This document shows, piece after piece, positions 45,227 through 58,300 of a stretch of 64,000 bases of DNA. Both the position numbers and the translations under genes were made by a program. The first letter of the stretch is position 1, and every line of letters starts with the position of its first letter. This stretch comes from Trichosphaerium sp. ATCC 40318 (Eukaryota > Discosea > Flabellinia > Trichosidae), in the NCBI GenBank assembly GCA_038496445.1, contig JALMLS010000329.1, forward strand, positions 1-64,000, read 5' to 3'. Under the pieces are notes generated by a model, which ran no database searches, was not told the DNA's origin, and saw only the letters and a list, made by a program, of their open reading frames with translations.

Positions 45227-48200
45227 ATGTACGTAAACGTACTCTTCTGCGTGTTACTGGCGATTACAGCGAGTTACGCTCAATATCCACGTTCAACTAC
45301 ACAATTCTTGCAAGGACCTAACGATATAAGTGCGTTTGAACTAAGTGAATCAAATTCACGCTAATTGATCCAAATCGTAAAACCTTATGTTTACAAATAG
45401 CTACTTCGGACTCAATAAGCCCCCTAATTATTAAAAACTCTTCTGGTGATATATTCATTATATCGTACATTCGATTGCTTGACAGACGAGACAATCACAC
45501 TGTATGCACTCAATTACGAGCGTGGCAGCCGGATGGCGTCTTTCCTTTGGTGCAAGAGTGGTGTGCAGATTTATTCATGTGCACGGACAGATTAACCACT
45601 AATTGCTCTGCCATATTATCTACACCGCTGTATCATTGCGGATTTTCATCTTCAGACTCTGTTTTTTGCATCAGAGAGCCTTTCAATGTTTTATTTGGAA
45701 CGATAGAAGCAGTCACTTTTCACATCTCAAATGGCACTGAGGTGGTTTCTGGACCAGTATTTCCGAATATCACAAGGTCCGTATCCCTTTGTTCATTGCG
45801 CCGCTTCAATTGTTTAATTTTTTTTGTAGAGGATTTATTGCTGAACTGGAACTGTTCGGGTTACAGTTTGCATCTGTTCTAAACACAGGCCCTGTAAAGG
45901 ACTTTATTATAGTGCAGTTATCTGCAGATAGTTTAGTATTGCACGTGGCGAGGATGATCGATGGTGTTGTGACAAAGAGAATACAGTTAAATAGTACTGT
46001 TGTCATAAAAGCACCGAAACTTGCTTTGCTATCTGGCCAACGTGTACTGGTTTCATGGGTTGAAGGCATACGTGTTATGACACGGATATTGCCACTTGAT
46101 CTTGAAGATCCTCTTGGAGCGATTAATACCCCGTTCAGTATTACAGACGGTGTTGATGACGAAAACAAGTTCTTAACACATTTATTCCCGTTTTCTCAAA
46201 ACAATGAAACTTCACTTGTATTTGGCACGTGCCTATAATTGAAAGCTTCTATCCTAACTTCCCATTTAGTAGTGACTACGCCTGTGTTAGAAGACCCTGA
46301 AAACGCAACAGCCACTCTAAACGAACCAAAAGGTGCCAGCCTTCACTTTTTGATTTTTTTTTGAGTCCGTTTATTGCTGACCTTGTCTACAGCGCAAATA
46401 TATTTTTTGGATCCTGATAGTCTTACCATACAATCACGCATTTCTTTAACAAACCTACCATCTACTTTAATTACAATATACGCTTTCGGACCTTTTTGGA
46501 TAAGCGCTAAAGGGGACCAGTTTTGTATTGGGTTTTCCTTTCAATTCGTTGGTTCAGTGCGTGGATTTGAACCAGCTACAGTGCTGTACAAGGATGGTAA
46601 TGTAAAATACCTATTCCCTAGTGGAGGGGAAAGCATTGACAACGTCAATAGTATCGCCTATGATGGAAGTAAGTCCAACTGAATTTTTTTAAATTTAAAT
46701 TCATGAAACATTTCAATAGCAAGCTTTTCTTTAACAATTGGTTGTAGCGCAAGGATCTGGTATATTTTTAAGTGATAATGATATGCTGATTGCACTTGTC
46801 AATGGTGCCACTACTTTTTATAGCATTATTGTTCAAGATTGGAGTTGTACGTACCCAACTCATCTTGTTGTTTTGCTAAATCTTATTCATAGTAATATCA
46901 ACTTCTGCGCCCTCAGATTTACCTGATGTTACACCTTCTGGATCTTCTGTCAGTTCTGAATGTAAGTCACGTTTAATTTAGATCACAGATCCCCAAAGTA
47001 AAAGTATATTCCTTTTTTTTTTTTCAGTATCTTACACGTGATGCTGACTTTTTTGTGTAAGTGATTGTCACTATTGTGGCTGTTCTCGTTGTGATAATAT
47101 TGATAATCGTTGTGGCAATAGTAATTATTTTCTTATATAGAAGTTGTTCAAGTGAGAAAGTAATAGGTACATTCAAAACCCAAACCTTTTTTCTAACTTA
47201 CTTTTTTCTTGAAGTTGGAAGGTATACTGGCGGATCTAGCTCTTTTATTGCTACATCTGAAACAGTTTTCCATGCGGATTCGAAATTCGAGAAACTGCAA
47301 GTACCAGAGGAAGAAGTAGTATTAGAAAAAGAGCTTGGAAGAGGTAACTATGGCGTGGTACATAAAGGGTAAGTCAAACTCAATACTTCTACTCTACAAT
47401 GGTCAAGCTTAATACTTTCAAAATGTTTATACCACTCCTTTCTTGTTTTATATTCTCTATTGCCTTCCTACGCTTTAGCACCAATATTACCAACCGCATG
47501 TACTGCCATCACGTGTTAACCTATTTTTTCGCAAACAGAAAATGGAGAGCAATAGATGTTGCTGTGAAAACTGGACTTCATATCAAAGCTGAAGCGTTGA
47601 ATGAGTTTATGGGAGAAGTTAGGCTTATGAATTTATTAAGACCACATCCCAATGTAGTACAAATGTATGGTGTTATTATGAAGGAAGACTCAATATCAAT
47701 CGTAATGGAATTTGTCGCTGGAGGGAGTCTTGACGCTATTGCGTTCAAAAAACCTCTTTTGCCTGTTGACACTTGCATTGAGATTATAAAAGGTATTGCA
47801 CGTGGTATGCTTCATGTACACATGGAAAATATTATTCACAGGTATGTCTAATACTCGTAGTAATTCAGTTCAAACAGAGTGCAAGGCAGGGACTTGCTAG
47901 TGTTTTAATGCATTAAAACAAACTTTGCACATCTTTGTTTAAAAAAAAGGTATTTTACTTCTTACTTTTTTGTTCTTTAGGGATTTGGCTTGTAGGAATA
48001 TTTTATTGTCAAGTATTGACAATCCTGTTCCTAAAATATCAGATTTTGGTCTTTCAAGAAATGTTTCCCAAAATAAACAAGGTAAAACGAAAGCTACAAC
48101 AGGTCCACTAAGGTATGACAACTTTCGCTTGTCCAAAGAAATCTAAGTTTTATTTTTCTTTCAGGTGGATGGCTCCAGAATCTCTTGGTGATAAAGTATA

Positions 48201-48653
48201 CTCTCCACAATCAGATGCTTGGTCGTTTTCTTGCGTTTGTTATGAACTATTGGTACGCTGTACTTTGATACAAGAACGTGAAAAAAACACAAAGAAAAGA
48301 AAAGCAAAGCACTTTTTTTTTATCTCACAAAAAATATCATCTGTGACTCTTTCTTTTCAGTCGTTGCGATATACACAGCATATGCTTTTGTGTCTTCTTT
48401 TCTTTAAGAGATATTTCATCATGTTTTTATTAACATATAACACGTGTAGTCCGGTACTGAGCCATATGCAACTACAACAAATATTTTGGATACTATTCTT
48501 TCTATTCGTGATAAAGGCATACACCCTGTAATGCCGAAAAGAACACCTACTTGGCTCATTGTACTAACTGATGCTTGTTGGATGTATAATCCATCAGAAA
48601 GACCATCATTTGAGGAGATTGTAAAGATAATATCAAAAAACACTGAAGAATAA
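45227..48653 (+). CDS. Receptor-type protein kinase, tyrosine-kinase-like catalytic loop
   Basis: The start ATG 45227 gives a signal peptide (MYVNVLFCVLLAITASYA). An ectodomain of several hundred residues follows, with Cys pairs (TNCSAILSTPLYHCGF) and many N-glycosylation sites, looking beta-propeller-like (inferred). One membrane helix comes at 47060-47140 (VTIVAVLVVIILIIVVAI), then the kinase: LGRGNYGVVHKG glycine loop, AVKT lysine, MGEVRLMNLL alpha-C Glu, EFVAGGSLD hinge, HRDLACRNIL catalytic loop, SDFGLSR metal-binding loop, PLRWMAPESL and SDAWSFSCVCYELL. The last exon (from about 48448) has NPSERPSFEEIVKII. The HRDLAxRN loop is typical of tyrosine kinases, while TKL kinases have HRDLKxxN. 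Key catalytic residues are present. Very short introns occur throughout, so some joins are approximate. Confidence 0.85.
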
Positions 48654-48795
48654 AAAGTTTATTCTTACAAATTATCTCCCGTATTCAGTGCAAATTCTAT
48701 TTTAGCCATTTCTTGGTGTGACATGTACTTCCTATTAAACTTGTTAATTTACAGATGACATTAATCCAAATCCCTCGCAGTAGTTGAATGTTTAG

Positions 48796-50959
48796 TTAAA
48801 ATTTGTTGTACCTTATAAAAAACACAGCAACGATAATTAAGATTACCAAGAGAATCGCACTTATAACCACAACGGGTATCAACCATGCCAAGTAGTTCAA
48901 GCCATCATCACTATCTTCACATGATTCAGTTCGTGTTATAAGTAAACCTAATCCATAGCTAGACACTTTTTGCTCTCCATTAAAAGTAGTGCATCCATCC
49001 TGACAAAAAAAGTATGTTAAATAGAAAACAAATGGAATCTAATTTGTACTTGGCTGTTGCTTGTCACCACGAAAATATTTTCACTTGGTTCCTTTCAAAC
49101 AAGTTAGATTAAATATTAGAGAAATAGCAGCAATCAACAAAACAGAAACAAGCGCGAGTTGGAATGAAGCGTTCTTTAAAAATTCTTAGTGCCTGTTGAC
49201 GTACTTCAATACATTCCGATAGAATGATTGGAATCTCTTCGTCTATTGATGTTATACTACTAATATCCACTTCTATACTTCCCTGTATTTTGGCGCATCC
49301 AGTGACTTCTAGAGTCGTCCCAGCATCAATAGAAATAGTACCACTCGAAAATAAAGTCAAGTTGCCATCAACAACAAGATCATTTGTCGCTATTACAGGA
49401 GTTCTTATCCAAATACTTTCAGGAATCGTGATGCTCTCATTATCGCACTTAAATTTCTCACAATCTAAAAATAAAAAAGAACTTAGTCATCTGTCCTGCA
49501 CGTGAGAACTTTTTTTTCTTCTGTTTTTAAATTACCTAAAATAGGTGCAAAAGCGGGGTTGTAATCTATGGGATAAGAAACTATCATATTGCTTGGGTTT
49601 AACCTGATAACCTGTCAGTATATGTAAGAGTATAAGTATGTGTCTTACGTGAATGTCATTTGTAAAGTTATCCGCTTGGATCCCAAGCTAATACGAGGTA
49701 CAAAAAAGCAAAATCTTACTGTTAAACAAACCTATCAGCTACCTATAAATTTGCTCAAAGACAATTTACCTGACCCATTATTTGGAATAGCCCTAGGTGT
49801 GATGACAGGTATTCTATTGATAGATATACTCGATGTATCTACTGAAACCAGCGAAATGCCTGGCCCACTACAAACAGTACAAGCGTGGCTGTAAACATAG
49901 AGAGATCCATTATTTGGTTTTGAAAACCCTAAACAATTTTAGCAGAATCCACTGTGTAACGTTTGTACCGTCATCAAAGAAAAATCTGCACGTGGTTGGA
50001 ACGCTAGGAGTGGAAGTTGGAACGCTAGGAGTGGGAGTTGGAACGCTAGGAGTGGAAGTTGGATTTATAGGTAGAGCGGGGATGGGTTCAAATGTAACAA
50101 TGGATATAGGTGATAAGTTTGGAATAGGCTGAATATTACGAGGCAAATATGTTACATTCAAAGTTGGTCGATTGGTAAGTGGTCCATCACAGCTGCGTTT
50201 AGTGTTAATTCACCATAGTTTAGCATAGTAAGTACCTAACCACTGCCCAATCCTGAAGTGTTGCACCTTCTGAGCTACGTTTAAAACCGGAAGAACTAAT
50301 CAAAACCCAACCATAGTTTGAAGTATTGTTAGCCCAGCTCACTACATTCTCAGTAACATTCATCTCAGCTACAGTAGCACCTGATTGGGCCAGAATTTCG
50401 CTTCTTGGCTCGGTAGAGAAGGAGTTTGGTGTAGGATCAGAATCAGCTGTGGAAGGGCATAAGTTTGTAAAAGAAATAGGTTTTTTCTTGCCTACAAACG
50501 TGGCGTATGTGGTATTTTCTGACCACTCTTTAATGCCAGTGTACGCAAATAACGAATTTGTACCAATAGATTTAACAGATAGCGAGAGAGTAGCACTAAC
50601 AATAGAAGCATCGTCAGGGACAGTACCTCCTATTTTTGTTAACAACAAATGGTAAATAAATTTAATTTGTCCACACGTGGTACCTTCGTATTCGTATATT
50701 CTAAACTTAATAAGCGCTAAACGCCAATGAAATGGGTTTACGCTTTCATAAGCAGAAAGAAAATCATCATGTCCAAATACCTCAACAGATGAATCAGAAT
50801 CAATCCACGTATCTGTACAATACGTTGAATCAATTACAACTACACGTGATTAATAATTACGTTTCTTGGGTTTACTAGAAAGTTGGTTTTTGTACCGTCT
50901 ACCGAAATAACGGTCGCTAAAGAAGCGAGAAACACAAGTATGGCTACAAATTGTGACAT
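48796..50959 (-). CDS. Type I surface protein with DNRLRE-like domain
   Basis: Start ATG 50959 gives a signal peptide (MSQFVAILVFLASLATV). The first domain is a DNRLRE/CBM-like beta sandwich: DTWIDSDSSVEVFGHDDF, LLLTKIGGTVPDDASIVS, ATLSLSVKS, TGIKEWSENTTYATFVG, NVTENVVSWANNTSNYGW and GATLQDWAVV. A Pro/Thr/Ser stalk with three 7-residue repeats (TSTPSVP type) follows. Next comes a beta-rich part with IDAGTTLEVTGCAKIQGS, then a membrane helix WLIPVVVISAILLVILII close to the C-terminus. The stop used (48796) follows directly, but a further GTAC donor at the end could add a short tail. DNRLRE domains are found mainly in bacterial surface proteins; ligand unknown. Confidence 0.65.
49996..50058 (-). 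repeat. Three tandem 21-bp repeats in the stalk of the DNRLRE-like protein
   Basis: The unit TTGGAACGCTAGGAGTGGAAG occurs three times with one substitution, encoding the Pro/Ser/Thr heptads of the stalk. Likely variable in copy number between strains. Confidence 0.9.
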
Positions 50960-51116
50960 TGATAGAAAATAACAAGTGCAGCTAAAACCGTGAAATTATT
51001 TGACTTTAAGACTCTAAGACAAGCCATGGTCAGAAAGTTTTGAGTGGCCTTACTGTAAAACTTAGTTAGCATTAACCGCCTAATGAACACAACGTGTAGG
51101 AGACGATTATATTTTA

Positions 51117-53069
51117 TCATTGATTTGACAATACAGCGTCAGAATATGGACCAGATTCACCATCTGCATTGAATCCGCGAACACGATACCATGAAGAACC
51201 TTGAAAAGAATTTGTTGTTAGATGATAGTATCTCAATTATATATCTATCTTTTACCTGAAGGCTGGCTATTATCTACCCAAGGTGTTTGATTGTCCGTGG
51301 CACATTGATTACAAATAACAGTCCAAGGACCAGAAGAGTTTTTTGAACGCTCCACAGAGTAGTTCACAGCTACAGATGCTCCTCTTTTTTGTTGTTAACA
51401 AAACAATTTGACTTAGAAACCAGTACCTCCAAGCTATTTGTTTGCCATTTATGGATGTAATTAAGGGTGTCGAAGGAAGCTTATGTTTAGGTGTTTGAAT
51501 ACCACGCATTTTAAAAGCATGATGTCTTGACATAGTGAGGTTAGATGCTTTTTTTTGGTTTGTATAACGTTATTGTACCTTAATTCTCTAACATCACTTA
51601 TCATTTTCGCATTATCACCAGGATAATGAACTGTAAAAGTATCACTATGCTGTACAAATCCATAGGTATCCAAGTGCGGGAAAAAGGACCAGAAGGTATC
51701 ACCTTAAAACGAGCAAAACCATTAAAAAAAAGATTCAATCATGGAATTTTTCTACCTGAAGTTTGGCTGTTTTCTATTACGCTGAGGAACTCTGTTAGGT
51801 TACCTTGGCTCCAACCATACTCTCCAACAATAAACACCTTGTGTAAAAGGTGAATAAGGTTAATTAAATATGCTCTATACCTTGTTTGCCTTTGCTACCT
51901 CAGAAGCATCTTTAGTAACACGAGAAGGATCCATTGGGTAGAAATGATCGGAGTATATGTCCACTGTGTCAATAGATAATGCGTCCAAATTAATACCATA
52001 CGTTCCTTTAGCAATAGGCGTTAAGAAAATCTAGCTACACAGCAATACAATCTAGATTTCCACGTGATAAAAAAAGCATAATTGAAACAATCATAAAAGA
52101 TGCAATTTTCGCTAGTATGCAATTGTTTTGATAATTAGAATTGTTGATGGTAATAATACGCACCATCCATTACTAGTTGTTTAGGAGCTGTTTTTTTAAT
52201 AAACGCTGAAACTCTCTTTGTCCAAGAGGTAGGTGGTCTTAACTCGTTCCCAGTCTTTTTTCGAAAACATTAGAAAAAAATTAAAGCAAAAGGTACTAAC
52301 CTCCCAAGCCATTATTGTAGGATCGTTCTTGAGACTGAGCCCCGTATAATTATTAACATGGTTGAGGAGATTTTCAACGTAATTTTCGTAGTCTCCAATG
52401 ACCTTTAGTCATTTGTTAAAGATAACTATAAACAATCTTCTTTAGTTGTATACCTGAGTGTTTGTATAAAACTCACTCTCTGCCACACCACGCCAATCAG
52501 TAAAATCGTGTTTTCCTCCATGATAATAATGGTAGTTATCAGTGAGAGGAACAATCAAGCGAATACCAGCCTTTCCATATAAGACAGAAAAAGATAAATA
52601 AGAAAAAAAGCACGTTCATACCTGTCCAGCCTTGTAAACTGCGTAATCAATATAATCAACTGCCTTCTCATTAAAAGCGTCTAGTTTAGTCTCGTAGCTA
52701 AGAGAATTACCAGTTGATACACCGCACGTGTGAGCACGAATGACGTTTGTGCCCTTACAAAAAAAAAGAAAAGTTAACGACTTTCTCTCGCTTTAAAGAT
52801 ACGTACCATGTCAATTGCAGTTTCTATAGCGTCATCTACTCTGAAGTGAGTTGGATAAGCGACTGTATGTGGCGGAACGTTTTCATCAAGACCCAACCAG
52901 TACATGTTACTGCCTTTGTGTATCGTTAAGCGTTTACAAGCTTGTATTAGCACTTGCCCGCGTATTTAAAAGGACGTCCATCTAACATCAAGTTAGAACC
53001 GCTTCTTGTAATAAAAGACGCGGTATAAACGCTTGAAAGTGCTAATAGAAACACAACGGCTTGTCTCAT
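51117..53069 (-). CDS. Secreted GH5 mannanase-like glycoside hydrolase with C-terminal FN3-like domain
   Basis: The start ATG 53069 gives a signal peptide (MRQAVVFLLALSSVYTAS). The catalytic domain matches GH5 beta-mannanases: FITRSGSNLMLDGRPFKY, AGSNMYWLG across a GC-AG intron, NVIRAHTCGVS, FNEKAVDYIDYAVYKAGQ, GIRLIVPLTDNYHYYHGG, then IMAWETGNELRPP (Glu of NE, acid/base). VDIYSDHFYP-type text follows, and VFIVGEYGWSQ provides the nucleophile Glu. A fibronectin III-like module closes it (AVNYSVERSKNSSGPWTV, SWYRVRGFNADGESGPYS), ending at 51117. GH5 mannanases cleave beta-1,4-mannan. Nine or more short introns. An in-frame ATG upstream exists, but the signal peptide favours 53069. Confidence 0.85.
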
Positions 53070-54001
53070 CAGTACAACCAATTTTTCATCAAAAAGCTTG
53101 ACTTCTGTGGACGAAAATTGGATTGCAAAGAAAAATACGAGGCTTCGCGAGCGCGTAGTACAAAAGTAAAAGCAATATTTTGTCTGAAAAAGCGCTGAAA
53201 GTAACAAAAAGAAAGCTGGTAGGTATTAATAACATAATGTCTCACAGAGATGTTACAAACTACCGTGCTGGTAGTCACGTGAATGTAGGGCATCACTAAC
53301 TGGAGTGCCTATCATTGTTGGTGTCATAGCGAGTACTTATTACAAAACTAATGGTATTTAACCGAGAAATGGTTTGTGATGTACATTCATTAAATAACAT
53401 GGACATTTGTGCATGATACTATTCTTTTTGACTTCACCGTCTAGTTTACCATCAACCCACATGCACTGATGAGGTGAATGAACTGAAAAGCATATCATAA
53501 GATACTACCACATTGAAAAGCAATACATCAACAAGGTAGTTGCACTAATTCAAGTTGCTTGCTTTATCAAACTGATTTATTAAATCTTGGAAACTGAGCT
53601 TCAGCTGTTTTACTTTACATGTTCGGGCGTACCTCTTAGAAATATTGTTTTTCTTTTGAGAATACTCATTGAGGGTACTACTTGACACAACGTGTTGTCG
53701 TTGTAGAAAATCACACGGTTTAACTTTGATAAAGTTGCAAAAAAGTCAACACTTATTTACATTCTAGCTTACACGTTTTGAAGTACGTAAGTAGATCTTC
53801 GACCAAACTAACGTGACTAGTACAAGCAAGCGGTTTGTTAGCATTTATGCTTTAACGCTGTAAAAAAATAATACGCTTTGCAAATCAATAGTACAAGTCG
53901 AAATAACGCACGTGATAACAAACATACAGGTTTTTTGTTAAAAGTCAAAACTAATTTCAAATAAAACATAGCCACCTCATCTAACAACCGATAGAATAAA
54001 G
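53070..54001. promoter_or_regulatory. Divergent intergenic region between GH5 and Rab genes
   Basis: About 930 bp between divergent start codons. TCACGTG sites lie at about 53275 and 53908 (the latter 93 bp before the Rab start). No exon seen. Confidence 0.45.
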
Positions 54002-55122
54002 ATGGGCCAATGTAAAACAAAAAAACATCATGAATTTCCAGAAGACGAGGATATAATCGTTCATCTTGAAGGGAGTAAACGTAAGACAAAGAAGGTTACT
54101 GCGAAGCGGCAATCAACAGAAACCGAGTATACTTATCTATTTAAAATACTGCTACTGGGAGACTCTGGAGTAGGTAAAACAGCTGTAATGACGGTAAGTA
54201 GCAGCCAAAAACAGGCTAAATGGTATAAATATTTTTTCCGTTATTAATCACGTTTTGCGAAGCGGTATACTCAAGACACGTTCGCGGACGACTTTATAAG
54301 TACAATTGGAATAGATTTTAGAGTGCGTAGAGTGTATTCTCATCAATGAGTTTAATACTCTTTGTAGACGTGTATGGTACAGCTGGAAGGTGAAACAGTT
54401 AAAGTACAGATTTGGTAAACCATTTTTAAAGCAAAGACACGTAATTTGTGGTTGTTTAATTGTATTCAAGGGATACTGCAGGTCAAGAAAGGTTTAGGTC
54501 AATGACTCCATCATACTATCGCGGTGCTCAAGGTTCGATATTTTATAAAGACAGGCAGATATATTTTTGCTAACTGTGCGGATTTGTTTAGGGATTGTTC
54601 TTGTTTATGATATTACCGTTGAATCTACCTTTAACAGCATAGGCACGTGGCATAACAAATGTAATTTTATTGTTCTTATACGTATAACGTACAGAGGGTT
54701 GGGTTGAAGATGTAAAGACGGGAGAATGTGAAGAAAACGTTGAGTTGATTTTAGTTGGTAACAAAGTAGATTTGGAACCAAACAGAAAGATATCAGTTGA
54801 TCAGGTAACATTTATTTCGACTGAAAAAACACGTGATGTTGGCGAAATTGATATTTCATAACACCAAACTTTGGGACATAACATCACACTGTCTACGAGG
54901 AGTTTCCCGATGACACTAAAGACAAAAGCAAAACTTCATTTTTTTTGTGAAATGCTAAATCAAGTGTTGTTTTAAAGTTTATACTAATACACTCAAAAGG
55001 GAAAAGCTCTTGCGAAGACATTAGATGTTCCATTCATGGAGACATCAGCAAAAACGAATACGAATATACAGAATGTATTTAATGATTTAGTTATGCGTAT
55101 AAGAGAGCACTATGAAAAGTAA
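54002..55122 (+). CDS. Rab-family small GTPase
   Basis: A vesicle-trafficking GTPase. Start ATG 54002 ([18 protein letters not shown]). An unusual N-terminal extension of about 40 charged residues precedes [18 protein letters not shown] (P-loop). The first intron ends inside GCGAAG, joining AVMT to [18 protein letters not shown] (switch I). Then [18 protein letters not shown] (switch II, Rab signature), [26 protein letters not shown] and [16 protein letters not shown]. The stop at 55122 follows MRIREHYEK, so the C-terminus lacks the double-Cys prenylation motif of ordinary Rabs. The MGQC start raises the possibility of N-myristoylation (Gly2) plus palmitoylation (Cys4) as an alternative membrane anchor. 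All nucleotide-binding motifs are intact. Confidence 0.9.
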
Positions 55123-55318
55123 CAACAAAAGATTCAATGAAAATCTTTGAAAAAAATCAAAACTAAACAAAGGAACTCGCGATTGAGTTTAATCGAATCA
55201 AGAGAAAAATATCTTTTATATTTTTTCTAGTATGTACAAATAGTTCACCACATAATAAGAAACCAAACTGGTCGTTTTGCAGCAAAAAAAGGTCTTCTTT
55301 TTTTTTTTTTTTTCCAAC

Positions 55319-58300
55319 TTATTGCAAAAACTTTTTGAAATCATCGTTTGACATACCACCAGAAGAAGATGCGTCAGTCATAGTCTCATCTTTTTTAGTA
55401 TTAGAACTGCTCTTTGTAGCGTCGGTTCTATTAATAGTATCTTTCTTCTGAGCAACAGCCTTTGGCTTGACAAATCTCATTTTTTGTCTCATAGAACGTG
55501 GAATCATAGGAGGATCAGGCTTTCTATTCTTCCTAGGTTCATTCCTTGTTCTATTCTCTGCCTGTGGAGCAACACGTTTCTTTGCACGACTAGGGTCACA
55601 ACGCTTAACGACAATAGAGCGTCCATCTACTTTACGTCCATTCATACGAAGACCTTTATCAAGATCTTCTTTTGAACCAAACTCAACATACGCAAATCCT
55701 AAACAAAACCGATTACTTCTCTTGTGATTGATGCTATTGAATTTATATCTAACGTACCTCTTGAAGCGCCACCTGGTTTCAACATGAGGCGTACATCAAC
55801 TGGTTCAACAACCTCACAGAAAGCCTTGGCGAGCGTTGTTTTTTCTGTCTTGAAATTAAGATTTGCAACAAATAGAACCAAGTCGTCATCGTAGTGCTTG
55901 TATAAGCTATCTGCCTCTGCAGTAACTTTTCCTTCATGTATCTTACGTATTGGTATGCGTCTTTCTCCAATCTTAACAACATGAACTACAGCAGCTTGTG
56001 TAGCTGACGCCTGTAAAAAACATTAAAAAACACAGAGGCAAAAACAAGTTCAACAACAGACTCCTTTGTGTTTGAATACAGTTAAAAGTAATTGAATTAT
56101 GGCCTCACCAAATACACAAGTAAAATCAAGTTCACTTGACATAATTTTGAGAAAATTAGAGCGAGCTGCACTGAAAGAAAAGGGATTTTTTGGTTTTTTT
56201 TTTTCCATTTTGCGTGCCTTCTCTTGGAATTGTACAAATCCCATGTTCCTTCTTTGTACAAGGCGTACTTCTTCAATAACACCAAATTGTGTCATAAGCT
56301 CCGTAATACTCTCAACTGTATCTTCTTCTTGAACATTATTGATAACAACAGTGCGTTGATCCTTCTCTCGTTTAGTTTTCATTCTAGCTTCCTTGGCAGC
56401 TGCTTTTTTATTTCGTTCATCATCCTCATCACCTCCTTGAGTATCTTCACGCTTTTGTCTCTTTTGAGGAGGTTCTTCGTTAACATTTCCTTCATCTCTA
56501 GCACGCTTCTTTGCATTTGATTGACCAGCATCCTTCTTTTTGTTATCACGTTTTTTTGGTTCCTTCTTTTTGATATTTTTCTTTGGTTGCTCCTTCTTTG
56601 GTCTACGGGTACCATAGTTGTTGTTTCTTTTGTATTGACGCATACTTAACCTTAGCAGTAGCGACTTTTTCTTCAGCATGTTGTACATCACTCATAGTAC
56701 CATAACAACGCTCAAAAGCAATCCACTGTGTCCAAACTGATGGTGCATTTTCGGGCATTGAATGACAAGCTCTTTTAAACAAAGATCTCGCTTTATCAAT
56801 CTTACCTATCCGCCTATGCAAAATTTAACACGTGATAATTGAATCAATTCGTAAAGAAATAAACCCTGCGTACTTTTCTACTTGAGACCATAAAATATAC
56901 TGTGAACCGTCTTTAGGATTAACAGTAAGAATCCTATCATAAATTTTTCTTGTTTCTTTAATATCATTGAACTTCTCACTCTCAATTATACCCCACAGTG
57001 TATCAATACGCATAGCGCCTCCAGGAAAGTCTATAAAATTACATAAGCATAAAGAAAACAAGAGTAAGACGTACATTGATTCATGTAATCAGATGCATAA
57101 GTGAACACAGCACGAACACGTTCTTTTGTTTCTTCTGAAATGTTTGTATTTTCTGTTTCCATTGCATCTTGCTTCTTATCTTTTTCGTGAACTACATTAA
57201 CTACACCAGCAATGCGAAGCGTTGCATCCAAGTGCGCCTCAAATACGGCCAAGTATTCGCTAATTAAGGTAAGACACCAAAACAATTCTAAAGAAAAAAA
57301 GCATACTTTTCTTCAGCTGGTAAACCTGCAATCAATGCCTTATCTCTTAAAGCATCGTAATCACGTGTAGTCTCAGTATCAAATGTTATTAAGGCTCTGA
57401 TATAATTACCCCATAGAACGCCAGAATAGCTATAATTTCTCAAAGCTCTATCGTAAGTCTTGAGTATCTTTTGACTATTTTTCCGCTCTTTCTTCTCCTA
57501 AAAAAAAGGAAAATGTCAAAACAATTGGCAGAAAGTAAGTCATACACAACGCTAATAGAGTCGTGCAAAGAGGTTAAAGAACTAACTGAAGCAATGATAT
57601 GAAAGGATAAATTAAGGCAAGTTGTGTACCATAAATTTGAGGTAGTCAAGCCATAGTTCCAAGTCCATGCAGTAATTTTGTAAAGCTCTTTCGTAAAGGA
57701 GTACAATCCTGTTTGTATTAGGATTTTTTTGAGTTGTTTCAAACTGAATGTATTGCCACCACCTTGGTAGCTCTTCATAGTTTGGTGCAAGCGCTAAAGA
57801 CAAAAAAATCAATAATCTCCCTCACTCCAACAAAAGAATAGAATAAAGAAGAAAAATTATTCCAATAAAACCAAAAAAACGTTTGTTTTCACGTGTCACC
57901 AAACATGTTGATTTTCTTGTTAGGTTATTCTTTATACGTACGATCTTGATCATCTGTTAATTTCACCTCAAGTGGTATTCTATCTTTGTATGTCTCCACA
58001 GCACGCTCATAACCTTTTGGTACTTCTGGATTTTCTCCTCCAAAATCTTTTTCCCATTTTTTATAATTCTCAACACTCTCTTCAATATCTTGTAATGGAG
58101 AACCAAGACGCCTGCGCCATAGTTTTCTTATCCTTTCAAGTTGTTCAAACTTAGCTCTTTCTTTGAGGTCCTCAAGCTGCGCTACCAAGTATGTTAGAAC
58201 CACTAGTGAACACGAACATTTCAAAAAAGAAGAAAAGTAACTCATTTAACACTTGCGTCAAATACTCATTATGTACCTTGCTCATACGCCATATACTTGT

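Noticed and set aside
54190-54265. Apparent non-AG acceptor in the first Rab intron
   Set aside because: Placing the acceptor at GCGAAG instead of before CGTTTT gives AVMT-RYTQDTF, the normal Rab sequence, with a canonical GT-AG intron.
55467-55727. Plus-strand ORFs over the SART3 tail
   Set aside because: Antisense of the conserved RRM2 and C-terminal tail exons.
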